Positions 1 to 14,442 are shown, numbered from the stretch's first letter. The stretch is 64,000 nt of DNA from Cardinalis cardinalis (GCA_014549065.1 JACDOX010000027.1:3516485-3580484), one strand, 5' to 3'. Made by a program: numbers and translations. The notes: a model not told the origin generated them from the letters alone.

Positions 1-3000
1 GCAATTACCAACAACTCTGTGTATCTAAGATTTGAGATGAACAGTGAACACTAGTAGCATTTGCAGTAGAAAAAAAAATGCTAACATTAGATGTTATTTC
101 TGGAAAACCCCCCACTGGGAAATCTCATTAATGGATATTTCTAGGAAGACCATGAGTCTGTGGAACAGCTATTTTAACACATGCAGGCTAAAATAAGAAG
201 AATGAAATGATACATGCCCAGAGATGTTCTCAGATGTCAGAATTGTTCCCAGATACTCTGCAGTGCTAAAGGGCTAAAACAATCTGGTACTGGGAATGCC
301 AGCCTGGGGTCTCCCAATTTCCGTGTATGTTTTGGAAGTTACCAGGGTCACTACGATGGGTCATTTGGAAAACACAGGGTCATAAAATCAGAAGCAGTCA
401 GGTTTGCAATGTGTGTGTAGGCCATTCAGCTCAGTGTTAGAGGATGGTTCAGCACACTTATTAGTTTANCCAGAGTCATGGGAATTGCAATAGGTCTGGG
501 AAGTGAGATGAAAAATAGGAATTACTATAATTTATCAGAGCAGACTCATCTTCTCTGCTAATTCAGAGATTCAGGACAAGAGTTAAGGCATGATCTTGTC
601 GGGAAAGAGGAGATTTCTGAGTAAATAAAATATGAGTTTATAAGAAAACAGACAGATCTGAACTGAGGGAGAGGATCCTTGGCTGGAAAAACAATTTAGA
701 GTGGCTCCCAAAGCAGGGAAAAGACATTGAAAAATATCCTAACAATTNCCTACCATGCAAAGGCACCAACACCAATTGTAATGAACTGAGCATTCCTACT
801 TTTAATATAATATCTTGTCCATGGAGTAGATTACAAGGAGATTTTACAAAACCACTGCCACTTGGCAGACATACATACTGATTCAGCAGTTAAAGGACTT
901 GAAACATTTCCCATTAAAGACAAAAGAGAGAAAAACCAACGTGGAGATGTCAAGAAGAAGAGAGACTTTGCCAGAGGAGTCTCTTTTTTGGGAGACATTA
1001 CTAAATTGTACCTCAAACTCATGATGATGAATGAATTAGCCACTGAGCCCCTATTCCCCTTTCCCTCAGGGCAACAAACCTGCAGAGAACACTGGGGCTA
1101 TGAAATTTTTGATTCCACTGCAGCAGAGAAAATAGCATTAGAATAAGGATAGACAATATTCCAGTTAATTTAAAGGACGCCTGTTTTACTTTGTTTCTGG
1201 TGATGCACAAACACTTGTCTATTGGCATAGGGTGCTGCTTGAAGTCTGGTTAAAGAATTATTTGCCTGAGCCAAGTTAATCTATGGAGCTGGTGTGTGCA
1301 AAGCCTTGCAGAAGTACTAGCAAAATGTGCACAAAGGAAAATGATGACTACTCTTACAACCCACCCATCTGTGTCTCTTCTGTCCAAAGACCAGATATTC
1401 TAATAATGTAATCTTGACTCCAGAGCAAGTCTTGAACTGACACTTTGATGTCTCGTATTTGTGACTACACCTCTGACAGGCGATACAGTGATATTTCACT
1501 AAGCAGGGTATGTGCATGAAATTCACTTGATGCAGATGGCTTTCTTATATAAACTATTGTAAAATTCCCAAAATAAGCTGAAGGAACAGCCTGAGTTATT
1601 GTGGAGTGCATCTGACTGAGGAGCTGGACTACCTATGCTAAACCAAATCTTTCTNTACTGAAATTCACTTGGATATATTTCTGTTTTAAGACTGGTTGTT
1701 CTTGNCAACTTATTAGCAAAAACAACAAAAAGCTTTCAGAAAATGGCCTAAGGACTTTGATCTAAGCAGTCAGCAATCTAAAACTATAAATGTCTAGTGC
1801 ATGCATGGACGAATAGGAAAGGGTCTTTTTTACTGCAAAATTACTTACCTATGCAGGAAGAAAGATTCTTTGAAGTGAATCGATATGCATTCATTTCTGA
1901 TACACATTAAAATTATGGCTTCATCAGTGAGAAAATCATGACAGTGAATAAAAGGAAAGGTTATTAATTTTGAAATAAGTTTGGGCTGTTGTCTCATTAT
2001 GATTGTATGCCAGAAGAAAGTAATGTTCCAGGCACTTTGTAGATCTTGCCTTTCCAGCCTACCTGTGAAAGAAACTNATTGTAAGCAACCATCTTCATAA
2101 AGGTACAGAAAATAAGTCTAGAAAATACCAAGGAACAGCTAAATTGTATCTATTTAGGGAAATATCTATAAGAGATTTCACTTAGAGCTCTTCCTTCCCA
2201 CACTCTGGTATATTGGTAACTGCACTGCCTACCCAAAGTGTCNGGGAAGATGAAGATTGCAAAATACAGAAGTGTTACTTAAGGTACAATGACATTGATT
2301 CTCAAATGCAGTATTTTCTTTTCAATTGCATGTGTTCCTGGTTACTAGCTNTGGGTGAATTATATGGCACCTAAAACAGTCTCTCTGGTACTGTTCTATT
2401 GCAAGTAATGGTTGTACTGTGCCCAGCACGTCAGCTCCCAAGCCAAGGCTTGAGGACAATGTCATAAAGTGCACCAAGTTCATTTTGTGCTTGATCTCTT
2501 TCCTTGCCAGGTGCTAACGAAGAGTGATGGGTTATGCTGGGTTTATTGTGGCTGAGAGGTGATATGTCAAGAATGATCTGAGAGGTGANAAATTCCTGAC
2601 TGTCAGAAGGGACAGTGTCTCCAAGGATCCCAAGGATGCTGCAGCCCCTGAACTGAATACCCCAGCAGAGCTGGAGTGCTCCAAAGAAATGAGACAGTGC
2701 GAGTTATATTTCAAAGGGCCAAAATGGGGATGGTCACCCCCCCAACATAGAGCTCCTTGCATTTCAGGTCTCCTGTTCAATAATATCTCCATGTAGACAG
2801 AGGGAAAAAAAATCTGAAAAACAAGCCTGAGCAAAGAACTGAAAGCAGAGTTGTGATCTCAGAAGACATATTTTAATGTATCTGCAGTTTTACGAACCAC
2901 CAAAACAAGCACAGGCAGACACTGCATTAAGAAGTACTTCAACACCCTCTACAGGAACCAGAAATGAAAAAGAAAGTAATTTATACCTGTTGTTAATTCT

Positions 3001-3530
3001 GACAAAATTTAACAAAAAGACTAAAATGATTTTAGATTACTCAGGCAATCTTGGAACTCTCATTTTCCTGACCAGGTTAATAATTGTTTTATATCCTAGA
3101 AGCTATTACATGTCTTGTTTATATCTCTGAAAAGACATTGCCTTGAAGGATACAAACCTTCCTCACCTTGTCACTTGTCACTTTCTTAGTTTTAGGAATG
3201 GATTGTTACTACCATGTACTTTCTGAAGAACTTTATAATNTTAATGTTTGAAAGTAAATTTAGTCCAAGCAGTCCATGCTATATCTAGAAGCCAAATGTG
3301 CCTCTTGGCCAGCATCTACTAACAACATTGTAAATAGTTTCTGTGTAAAATTCTAAGCCCTAACTTATTTTGGAAGTGCTGGGAAGGATTTACTTCATTC
3401 CTATTATCTNCTCTTGTGCCTCAGCATATGAAAACATTATTTTCACCAAGGTGGCTCCCTCCTGNCACAGAACAAGGGAGAACAAGATCAGGTGGCCATG
3501 AGATAACACAGAAAAGCCATGAGCTCTGAG
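1..3530. other. Intergenic, nothing recognised
   Basis: AT-rich sequence with only short fortuitous open frames (none over about 100 codons), no splice-bounded conserved exon and no repeat I can name. Confidence 0.6.
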
Positions 3531-3539
3531 GCCTTCTTC

Positions 3540-3959
3540 TGGCATGGGATAAGGTCCTGAAGGCCTTCTGTCACAGGCATGTTTTATGAAAAATCCTTTC
3601 CTTAGGATTTTTTCCTCCTAAGAAGCTGAGAGGCCTCAGGAACAAAATGCAAACAATGATTATCTGCTGCTGAGGAATGCAACAGGTGGATCTCTGATTG
3701 GTCTCACGTGGTTGCTTCTAACTAATTGCCAATCACAGTCAGCTGTCTCGGACTCTTGGTCAGACACAAGCTTTTGTTACCATTCCCTTCTTCTTCTTGC
3801 TTGCTTGCTAGCCTTCTGATGAAATCCCTTCTTCTATTCTTTTAGTATAGTTTTATTATAATATATATATATCATAAAATAATAAATCAAGCCTTCTGAA
3901 ACATGGAGTCAGATCCTCGTCTCTTCCCTCATCCTGGGACCCCTGTGAACATCANCACA
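3540..3959 (+). mobile_element. Solo LTR (endogenous retrovirus), 420 bp
   Basis: The block begins TGG and ends CACA, and it is flanked by identical 9-bp copies of GCCTTCTTC at 3531-3539 and 3960-3968. Retroviral duplications are normally 4-6 bp, so part of the match may be chance. Inside are an AATAAA at 3881 after a long TATA-rich stretch, and the end AAACATGGAGTCAGATCCTC, which I associate from memory with an abundant songbird LTR family. No internal retroviral genes adjoin it. Orientation is + from the poly(A) signal. Confidence 0.8.
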
Positions 3960-6900
3960 GCCTTCTTCCACAGAAGAAGCTTACACGCTCCAGACAAAAG
4001 CAGCACAACTCGGGAGCACCCATGGACATGGCAGAACACATGCCTAGGCCATGGGAGAGGGGGAACAACTGTCCTCAGGGATTTATACTAGAGTATGATA
4101 AAGGAGTGGTGTTGGATTTGGGAGCTTCAATGCAACAAGGATGCAAGGCACACACAGTCAAGGACTACACATTTCATTTACACTTCCCCTGCCAGACTTA
4201 GTACATTTGTTTTCCTTCCTCGCTCCCAGACACTGCAGGGCTCTCAGGGGCAGGGTCCAGAGGAAGCCCTGCAGAAGCCCTGGGGCTGCAGCCTGACACA
4301 CTAAGTGCCCAGGGGAGCCTGTCCAGGGCACTTAGGCAGGGGACAAGCAGCACCAAGAGAACTCCTGATGGCCACAGCCTCACAGCTCTCACTGTGCCCC
4401 CAGCCCGTAGCACAGCGAGGCTCCCCAGAGAAAGATGCACAATTCCCTGTGTGCCTAAGTGGAACCTGTGAAGTCAGACACATATACCCTCAACCCACAT
4501 TCCAGGGGAAATCACCAAGGCAAAATCAGGGTGTCAGCTCTGTTGTTTGGGTTTTCTATCTCCATCTGTTTTTTAAATCAGGCCATGTGCTGCAACGCCG
4601 TGTGCCCTGAAGGCCTGTCAGTCTGTGCTGTGTCTGTCAAAATGTTGGGAGGGTGATGACACACGTTCAAGCCAGGACAGGCTGTGGCTGCAAACAGCAG
4701 CTACTCAAGCATAAAATCTCTTCAGGCACATACCTGTTGTGAGGTAAATTTGAGTCCCTTGGCGGAGCAGCACTGAGGCAGGAGATGCCATTGAGGGGTG
4801 GTGCAAGGCCAGATGTGCCAGCTGTGTCCTACTGGGCAAGTCTGTCCTTGACAGCAGAAGAGAGGAGCTCGATTATTCTGGAGTGTGACANCACTTGGAC
4901 AGCAGTGCTGGAGTGATGCAGGATTTGGTCTGGGGTGCTGCTGACAGGGTGGTACCAGTGTAAATACAGGCAGAATGCCAGAACACACAGCCACAGTGCC
5001 CACAAGCTTAAATACCTCACACAAAATTGGATAATTTGTTAGCCACAAGCCTCTTGCCCCTTCTTGTACCTGACTTTATTGGCCTCTGCTAACAGATTTG
5101 ATGTGATTCAAGACATGGAATGGCAAAGCCTCTATTAGCCAGAGCTGTTCTCAGTGAAGCTTCAGTTCATCTTTGAAAAGGTCAGACTTCTCACTTGCGT
5201 GTTTGGAAAAAGGAACAATTATGTTATAGAAGAACTAAAAATACCTAAAAACTGACTTGGAATTACTTCTCAAAGAGGTGTCAATCTGCTTGCTAAGTGA
5301 ATTTGTCTGAATAGGGAGAATTGGTGTGAATAGGCAGAGCAGAATTTCAGGCATGCTGGTTCTTGCAGTCTCTTAATGGATGCCTATTTGTCATATAATT
5401 TTGCCATTTGCTATTTGATTAAGGGGTTTCTAACTTTTCCAGTAATCTGCTGAATTATGTGTGATCTGTGGGTGTGAGCATTCTTTGATCTCCATTTATA
5501 TCTACAGAGTTAGCAAAAGTCCCTGCCAGTTCCTGTTAAAGGAAGAAAGCAAGTTCTTACGTGTAGAGTGGTTCATATGACACTTTGCAATCATGTGGAT
5601 TTAAAACAGTGCTTTTTTTTTCCTGAAGTGGCTTTGGAATTAAAATTCCTCAATTAAGCCTTTTTCAGTCTGAACTCAAAACTTGCTTTTATATACACTT
5701 GTATTTTCTCTCTCTTCCATGTATGTCAAAAGAGAGACCAGGGAGTTTTGTTCTTTCTTATGGTTGAAGCATGTGGGCTATTTTTAGGAACAGCACAGTG
5801 TCACTGCAGGATGGCAGAGGACTGTCATCTTTGTGCTTATGATGCACAAAGAATGTTCCAAGAGGTGCACATGCAGTTCTGTTTGCAGGTTCTGCAGCTG
5901 ACGGCTGAAATCCACTCTAATGCTGAAAGTTTGTTTTGGGAAGAAGCAAAAAAACCACTACAGGAGAGAGAAGGGAGAAAGGGAAAAGCGTCTGAGCGAA
6001 CAGTCAGAGCAGGAAGAGCTGTGATGGGGACCCAGATGAGAATCCTCCTTTGGTAGCCCCCTAGGTGCAAGCATTGCATGTAAATTACTGACCAATATTC
6101 ATCAAGTGTGTAAATTATTTCTTTCTATTTCACTAAAAACTATGTTTTAAATTTCTCTGATTCAAACTGCAAAATGAGAGATAAGGAAAAAGGGGAAATA
6201 AGGAGCCAGGCTCCTGCCAGTGGTAATTGTCTCCTGTGAAAATACATTTTAACCATGCCTGGGTTTGCAGGTACAAAACCATGAAAAGAGCATGAAAAAC
6301 AACACGAGGGTGAGCCCAACCACCTCAAAGCTCTGAAAACTGCTACCACAANAGAGCACAGGATTTATGTGCCTCATGCTGTGGTGAGAGGCTGTAGAGC
6401 TGGGAGTAGAATGCAGGATGCAGGGCTGCAAACAGCAGCCCCTCAGCACTACCAAGGCAGTGGGATTGAGGTATTGAAGGTGCTGAGCAGCACCCATCCT
6501 GNGAGCTGGGCAGAAAAGCACCAGGTCCAGGCGCAGGCACCTGCTACAGCAGGGCTCCCTCTTCCCTGTGCCACCCAGGCAGCTGCTGGCTGCTGGAACA
6601 AATCTCAGCATCAAAGCTGTGAGTCACAGACAGATGTTTTNAGTTCAAGCTTTCCAACGGGGAATGAAATCCTGAAGGAAATAAAAATGATAAAAACTGT
6701 TTTTAACCTTCAGGCATGCCACAAAATCATCCTTCCTCTTTCAACATTCCTACTAGAAAAGCCAGAAAATCCCAGTTCCACTGAGGACATTTGGGGTTTT
6801 GGATGATANATGCTGTAGAAAACCTTGTGAATGACAGGTATGGATTTTGACTAGCAGAGCAAAATAATAAAAAAACTGTTAGGCAGGGTGGGTAGACAAA

Positions 6901-7109
6901 GAAAAAGTTGCTCCAGACTTTAGAAAGCAACAACACCCTTGTAAAAAAAACCCATTACTTTAAGGAATAGCTCCTTATATCTAACAGCTCCTTTTCTTCT
7001 GTCTTTGAATGATTCATCTGAAAGTAAAAGGCATCACCTTTGCTTGAAACAAGTGTGGAAAATCANATTTCTTTGTAACCAGAGACATTCACCCTGCAGG
7101 AAGAACCAA

Positions 7110-7150
7110 TTTAAATGCTTTACCACCAATTAGTTGGTAAAGCATTTAAA
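7110..7150. repeat. Perfect 16-bp inverted repeat with 9-nt loop
   Basis: Arm TTTAAATGCTTTACCA at 7110-7125 is the exact reverse complement of TGGTAAAGCATTTAAA at 7135-7150. The loop is CCAATTAGT. It could form a cruciform or an RNA hairpin, but no gene is nearby. Confidence 0.9.
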
Positions 7151-7630
7151 ACTACAGTGATATAGAGAATATAAGCTGAACTGCATCAGTTACATGTGCA
7201 AGGATACCAAAAACCCCCTGATTTCTTCCTTACACATGAACTGTGATGTCTCAGCACAAACAGGCTCCATTCTGCTCTTAGAGAATGTCTGTTCCTATGG
7301 GGCTGCTCTCCTGAGGGCCCAGGAGCATGGAAAATTTGGACTAATCTCTTTAATCTTCTTTCATATTTGTTAAATGTCATGGTCCATTTAATAAGGCATA
7401 AAACAGGTGTAAAAGAAATACTAAAAACATGAACACCTGCAGAAAATATTCCGTTCCATAAAGTCAAGACTGTGTGAAAAATAACAGCCACTGGCAAAAG
7501 TTAGCAGAACAGGATGCAAACCTGGGTCTTGGCAAATACCTATTTCAGTTCTTTACATAAGCAGTCATTAAAATAAAAACATAAAAATAAAATGCATGGG
7601 GAGCAAGAAGCCATCTCAGTAATGAGACAC

Positions 7631-7646
7631 TGGCGCCATCTAGAAG
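7631..7646 (+). promoter_or_regulatory. CTCF-like motif candidate
   Basis: TGGCGCCATCTAGAAG resembles the CTCF core in the GCGCCMYCTRGTGG form, with one mismatch in the GTGG end. It lies in a gene-free stretch about 23 kb upstream of the RCBTB2 promoter. Confidence 0.3.
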
Positions 7647-10600
7647 AGGAATAAAACACACACCTAAAAAAAGTGAAGTGGAGCATAAAAAGCAGCTCAG
7701 CCTGGTTTACAGAGTATAAAAGGCATTTCCCACCCACAGTATTTTTATGAATGACAAGGACACATTTCAGTGAAAAGTGTTCTCCACTTTTCCCACTCTC
7801 AGTGATTCTAAAAATACTTAAAAGTGTCTTAATCCTGTTTTTACGCATTTTTTTCATATGACTTAGACCCTGGATGTTTCTGCCCCATGAAGCAGAAATT
7901 TTTAGGGAATTCTTGGTCAGCTCCTGCCCCCACTTTTCCTGTCACTGGGAGGGCCACAGCAAGGCTGAGAGAAGCACTGTGAATTGCAGCGGTCTGTGTG
8001 ACTGTGGCTTGCTGCTGGGGAAGCTGAGGGAGGAGTGAGGGAAGGAATGATGGCTTTTTTCTTTCTTTGCCACAGCAGACAATTTAGAACAGATGAGGAA
8101 CCATTTCCAGATGGGAGAGCAAAAGAGGGAAACAGAATTGGTTTTGCTGGTGTGTTGAAAATCAACTCTTCGTGCTGTCCTTATTGAACACTGGTATTCA
8201 CAAACATTTTGGACATTATTGAACCTTGTGACACAAGAGTCACCACTCAGATATAGAATGGATATGTGGAGTCTCTCCCCTCCTTTTATGAGGGAGATAT
8301 TGGGCAATGTTCCTGCAACAAGGAGATACAGCAGATGCAGCTTGCCCTCTCTGCTAATAGAGCCATGCAGGAGAAAGACCAGAGCAGATGAGCGATAGCA
8401 CAGCTCAAACTGATCACCAGGAATCAGAGGTTCAGCTATCCAAGATGTCCCATTACATGGGAATTCCCATCTGCAACTGCCATGTCTTGAAAGCGTCTAC
8501 CTGAGCTGTGTCTTTCCACACACATCTCTTATTTTGCAATCCTGTCTTCTTCATGTGCTGTTGTACTAAAGACAAGAACTGACTGCTCTTCTTAGCTCCA
8601 CTTGCCATGAAGAAACTGCTCTGTCCTTTCACTTATAAAGGACAAATCAAGAGCCTTAGCAGATGCCCTCTTTCAGGTTTAAATTCCACCTGATATCCGC
8701 TTGGGTTCAAATGACTTTCGGTTTGATTCTGTTTCTTTTGTGTGCTTGAGTCAACAAATTTCATAACTGTGGTACAAAGTCTCTAGCATGTTTCCACGAG
8801 ACTAGACAGGCCATAATTTCTGAGTTCATAACCTGTCTATACACCCATGTTGCTCAGAGAGTGTATTCAATCCATAAATTAGCTAAAAAAAGGAGAAAGA
8901 AAACATAAAAGTATTATAATCTGTGGTTCCAGTAGAGAACATTTAGACAAGATGGTACTAAACAAGGAGAGCTGTAAATGCCCATTTACCAGAAGATTTA
9001 TGTGTGATTTATGTGCCTGGTGCATTCATTCCCTCAGCAAAACCCAGGGCAGAAGCCCTTAACAAGGGTCATATTACTGGGTCACAGAGNCAGCACTAGA
9101 AACACCAGGGACAGTTTCACCAGCAGCTTAGGAGCAGCAGAATGAAAGCATGTGGGTATGATGCATGTGCCTNTGTGGCTGGACAGGGCTGTGGTTCTGA
9201 GCTGCACACTCTGACCAGGTCAGCTGGTCACTGCTGCAGGGCTGCTTGAAAGGCCAAGGGGGCTGAGACCTGCTTGACGTGCTCTAAGGGAACCATCAAC
9301 CCCCTGTCTTTGAAACAGCAGCTCTCGTGAGACGTGTGTAAGGTCACTGAGAGCATTCAAGATCCTAATATAGCCATAATGACATAGACATAAATTAACT
9401 GATGCTTGACCTGTGGGAAACAGCCACAAAACNGCCAGAAAATTGCATGATTTGGGCAATGGCTGAGGAATGCTTTTGGAAATGCCCCNCAAGCTCATTG
9501 CCCCTACATCTGCTCTTTCTCTTCTCTTTTTTCTTCTTTCTCTTCTGAAAAGCAGCTTGTGATCATGAAAATCATGATAAGCTAATATAAAGTTATTCTT
9601 TGTGATTTTATTTTAATATATTGTAACAACTATAAATGTTAACTCTACCTCCTGATTTCTGTTTAACTAAGCTTCTAACTTCAGTGTTACACTCTTGGAA
9701 TGAGTTATCCAAATCATTCCCAGCTAAAATAAGTTCTGTTGGCACTATGTCCAAACTCAATCTAATCAGATGTAATTCTGAGTGTTTAATTCCAAGAAAA
9801 CTGAGACTAAATTAAAATCCAAAAGTGGACTCCAGACTTTCTGGTCTCTGAATTTTCAAAACATTCAGACTTGGATCAAGATGTTGATATGGAAAACCTG
9901 AAATGTAGGAAAGTTGTCAGTCATGTTTGATTCTGCCTCTGAACTTTGAAGGCTGACAAGCTCTTCTCCTCTGTGGTAAGCCTAAAGTAACAGCACTCAT
10001 GACATGGCACAAAGTCCATAGGGCCAATATTTTAATGAGGTCAGGCTTTTCTTTGGATAAGAAACCTACAAGCAAAGGCAAAATATGACAAGAAAAACTG
10101 TGAGTGGAAGATAATTTATCTGAACCAGAGTCTCAACTCAGTGCTGGAGCTGGCCTGTGGACTGCTGGATATTCTGTATTTCAGNTGTAACTTCAAATCA
10201 GAGCCAAGGTGGTTACTTAATGCCAAGACAATTTTTTATAGAAGGTTCTTGTAAAGAGCTATTCCTGGGACACCCTTCCACTGTACTCAGGTAGCTGAGG
10301 AAGTTTCCTGATGTGGCTCAGGGGAATGAAAGCCCAGACTGAGGTAGCTGGAGAAGTGAAGGGGGCCAAGAGGAAGGCAGACCTGGAGCAAGAAGACCTG
10401 GACTAACAGAAATTGNAAGACAACTGATGAATGAGGTAAGGGAAGGAGGAGAAAGCCATGCAGTTCAGCTGACAGAAAGATGNTGTGGAGAAGGAAGCTC
10501 TCTTTCCAGGAGACAGCATCCTGAATGATGCTGAGCAGACTGTCTACTCAAGACCCCTCACAGTGTTTCACAAAGTGTTTCACAGTGTTTCTGGGCTTGC

Positions 10601-13600
10601 CCTGAATCCTGTGAGGTGATCTGGACTTCATGTATCGATNCAGACCTACAGCCAAAGGCAACGAGAACTCGCTCTTAATTTATATATAATGCATAGTACA
10701 TGAAAGCCAAAATTAACAGGGCTTTTTATTGTTATTCAGAATATCAGCTCTCAACAGACAAATGGGAGTTGTGTCATCCCCTCATTTTACAGGACCTTGA
10801 AAAAATGCTATAATTTGGAAAGCACTGAGATACTGAACCAATATGTATCATGGCAAATCACATAGGGAAATTAACCATTGTTTGGAGAAAATGAACAGAA
10901 TATTTTCTGTAAACAAGGCTTATGGAACAGCTTCTTTTCACCTAAATAAATGCTTTAAATGCATTTAAAATGCATGATGCAAGCACTTATTCACCTTAAG
11001 CTCCCTGCTGCAGAAAGGTGAAAAAGAAATGCTTCCAGAAAGTAACTCAAAACCTATGCTGAACTGAAAAACTCTGAGGAAGCACTCATGTGTCTCCACT
11101 GACTCCAGAGGGAGCTTTGGACAACTGTCCTCTAATTCCATAGCCAGTAAACTAGGTCAAAGGCTGAAGGCTAAAGCAGGATAAAACAAACTGAGGAGCA
11201 GCTCTTGAACAATCAGCACTCTTCCTCTTTGTGCAGATCAAGGCAGAAATTCTTTGGAGGAAAAGTAACAGCTAAAGCCCATATCATAACGTGTCTGTAC
11301 AAAGGGGGAAAATTAAGGCTGCCTGTGCATTTTTTTCCTGGCATTTCCTAACATTTTAGAGATTGAGTCCAAAGCATTCGTGCTCTTTTAGCACAGCTTG
11401 GTGTGCCAGATGNGCAGGTAGCCCTCATGTATTCAGGCTGTCTCTGTTGCCAGCTCTAAATACATCAGTCTCAACTTACTGGCCAAAATGGTAACCAAAG
11501 ACCAGTCATAATATTTGGCCTTTTTAATTCTAGCTACCTTTTAATNTTTCAGTTTTCAGTTGGATACAGGATTTCTTTAAACTTCAGGATTGCTCTGTGA
11601 ATGTTTGAGCTGGGTTTTAGATTACGCAATCTATTATTTGAAACACAATATGCTGAGGNATATTTAGGAGTAACAATAGGTAATGAAAACATGGCTGAAT
11701 GAAGACGATTTTTTTAGAGAAAATAACAATATCTCAGTGATGAATGGATTCTAGTTTTCCTTTGTTTTTTGTGAGAAGAAGAAATGTGGCTTTGACAGCN
11801 CCCTCTTCTGTACCTGTTTTAAAGGCAGCTGAGATACTCCCTTTGTGAGGCTGAGAAAGAGGTTTCAAACAAGTGCCCTAATTCAAGTACAGATGTTTCC
11901 AGAGAGGATATAGAGTTCATTTCTAAAAAGCAGTGTTGAGCAGCTTTAAATGGAGCTTTCCCAGGAGCCACAGAAAATTTCAGCCTGCAGCAGCATCACC
12001 AGAAAATGCCTTTGGCCAGAACTGCTGGTGAGCTGCCACTTCTCATCTTCCCCTTTTCCTGCAGCTCTGGATGGAAAAGCCACATCACTGCATATCTGGA
12101 ACATACCCAATTGTATATGGAAACATTATTTATAGAGTATAATTATGTAAGTATTACTGTCTTTGGGTTGAATTGCATACAGTATCATTCTTCCTGTATT
12201 TCTCCTTACTAAGGGAATTAGCTGCTGCAATGATTTACATGCTTGAGTAAAAATATTTGAGTTAAACCTTTGGTTACTACTGTCATGTTAGGAAAACAGC
12301 CATGTTATAGCAAGCTACTTTGGTGAAGCTTCACTGGAATAAATGATATTTTAGGAAAGGAGATTTTGCTACCATTTCCAACATCTCCCATCAGATATAA
12401 GCAAACAGAGTGACAAGTTATAGCTATTGACACATGGCAGCATGCACAGGCTGGTACAGCAAACAGTGCTGTGCTTCACAAAGCAAACACAGCTGTGCAG
12501 TGTTATGCAATCTACCTGCCCTGCTCCTTCTTGTGCTCTTCCAGGAACACAACGGGAATTATCAAATGACAGACAATCCAGAANAAAATCTAGAACCAAT
12601 TATAGACTTCAGTAAAACTAAGGGTGACNTCTTCCTTTATTTATTTTCTGAATCTACATCTATGATCTGTCAGAATTTTTCTCCATGATCTAATTACTGG
12701 CTGATTTGTGGCCAGGAGTCAAACTTTGAAACCATTTTGCTTTAACTCAGTAATTTCTCCCTCTGCAGTAGCTCTAAGTGTTGGCACTGCTCTCTTGTTT
12801 TCAGTTATTTCAGACTGAATATCTTATTACATCCATGATCCAATTCAATTCCTGCAGCATTGGCTAGGGTCACAGGAAATGTTCAGTGTGCCTTTTAATT
12901 CTGAGTGGCAATTCCAATCTAAACACTGTCTTACTGTAAATCCCAAGCAAGCTGGAAGACACTATTATAGTAATATGAAAAATTAAAATTTGGTTTTAAG
13001 GTGCCACTATTTCTGAAGTAGAATTCCTATTAGTGCCAAATTGTACACAAGTTACAATCTGTGTAGTTTTACTTATATCCCATGCTTTCTTTANAGTAAA
13101 AAGAATTGAGCAGGCAAGTCTGAGTGCATTCATTTCAGTTCAGACATTTAAAAAAGAATCAGGCCCCAACATCACTGCCCTCTCTAATGACTCACAACCA
13201 GNTCAGACACAGACACTGACACAATACAGTCCAATCTGCTCAGAAGTATCCTACCCAAAAGCTTTAACTTAAAAAGCGAGTATATCAAAAACCTACATCT
13301 ACATGAAAATAAGAGCTTGATTGTGCTTATACAACCTGCTGAGAGCACAGGTAGATTGTGGGTGCAGAGCCCAAGGAACAGGAACTGGTTGCTGTCAGCA
13401 GAACTGCTCCTGACTGCAAGGACATGATGAGCTTCTTCTTTTCTCCTACATGTCACNGTTGCTTAGATCACATGAATTGTGCTTTTCCACCCCTCCCTGC
13501 CTGTTTGTTCAGAAACACAGGTGCTGGACCTAGCACCTTGGGCATAAACACCACCAAACCCAATGTTTGTAATTATTTTTCACTGGCATGTGGCCTGTGA

Positions 13601-14284
13601 GACCAGAGATGATGAAATACCATGTGTCTGATGTACTTTGCTATGGACAAATGCATATATATCATGTGATGTGCCCTAAGAGAGAACAGGCTCACAACAA
13701 AATTGAAAGCAACAACTTCCTGATTCTTTGGCTCACTTCCAACACATCTGAAATTAGTCTGCAGATTGTCTTAATTTGCAGTAATCAGCCAATGTCAGCT
13801 GTACATTGCAGGAGTGGGACATAATTCTGCCACTCCTTGAAATAAAACTGCCAGCACAAAGAGGAGTTGAACTAGGAAGCTTTCTCCATGATCTTCCCTC
13901 TGTTTAAACAAGCTAATCCACACTAACTCTCTCTCCAAATTTTGCCTCAAACTTTCTTTTCCAATCCAGATGTAAATTTTGAGGTCGGAAACTCAATTAT
14001 CACACTGTCTGCCTTGGTTCACTGCAAGTCTGGGTGTCCATCAGTCCAAACACAATGATCTGCCTTACAATGTGTGGTTCAAAACATAATTCTGTGATGG
14101 CTGAAGTAATTACAATCTACGAAACTGTCAGAAAAAAAATAGCTTATTTCCATTTTTGGGAAAATAGGCAAGTTTTAAAATTTAAAAGTACTGTAAGCAC
14201 TCCCAGAAAAAAAAATAGGAAAAGGGTATTTATACCTCAAAATCCAGCAGCACTTTACTGGAAGATTGTGTTGATCCCACCAGC

Positions 14285-14442
14285 CCCAGCCACCATCACT
14301 GGAGGTATTTAAAAGGTGTGCAGGTGTGGCACATAGGGACAGGGTTTAGNGATGGACTTGGCNGTGCTGTGTTAATGGCTGGACTCAATGTCCTCAGAGA
14401 TCTTTTCCAACCTAAACAATTCTATGATTCTTTGATTCTATG
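14285..14442 (+). mobile_element. CR1 LINE 3' end
   Basis: The segment shows GGAGGTATTTAAAAG, then GGTTTAG, TTAATGGCTGGACTC and CTTTTCCAACCTAAACAATT, and ends in ATTCTATG-type repeats. This is the characteristic 3' terminus of avian CR1 LINEs. It is 5'-truncated as usual. Confidence 0.92.

Larger units (their letters stand above)
3969..14284. other. Intergenic, no gene seen
   Basis: Moderately GC-rich patches at about 4200-5000, 6370-6600, 7900-8060 and 9050-9500 contain open frames up to 145 codons, but none resembles a known protein. The patch at 9050-9600 has a TATAAAG and CT-rich tail that might be a decayed LTR; I could not define its ends. Confidence 0.55.

Noticed and set aside
6369..6806. 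145-codon open frame on the + strand
   Set aside because: Low-complexity composition, contains N codons, no similarity to any protein I know.
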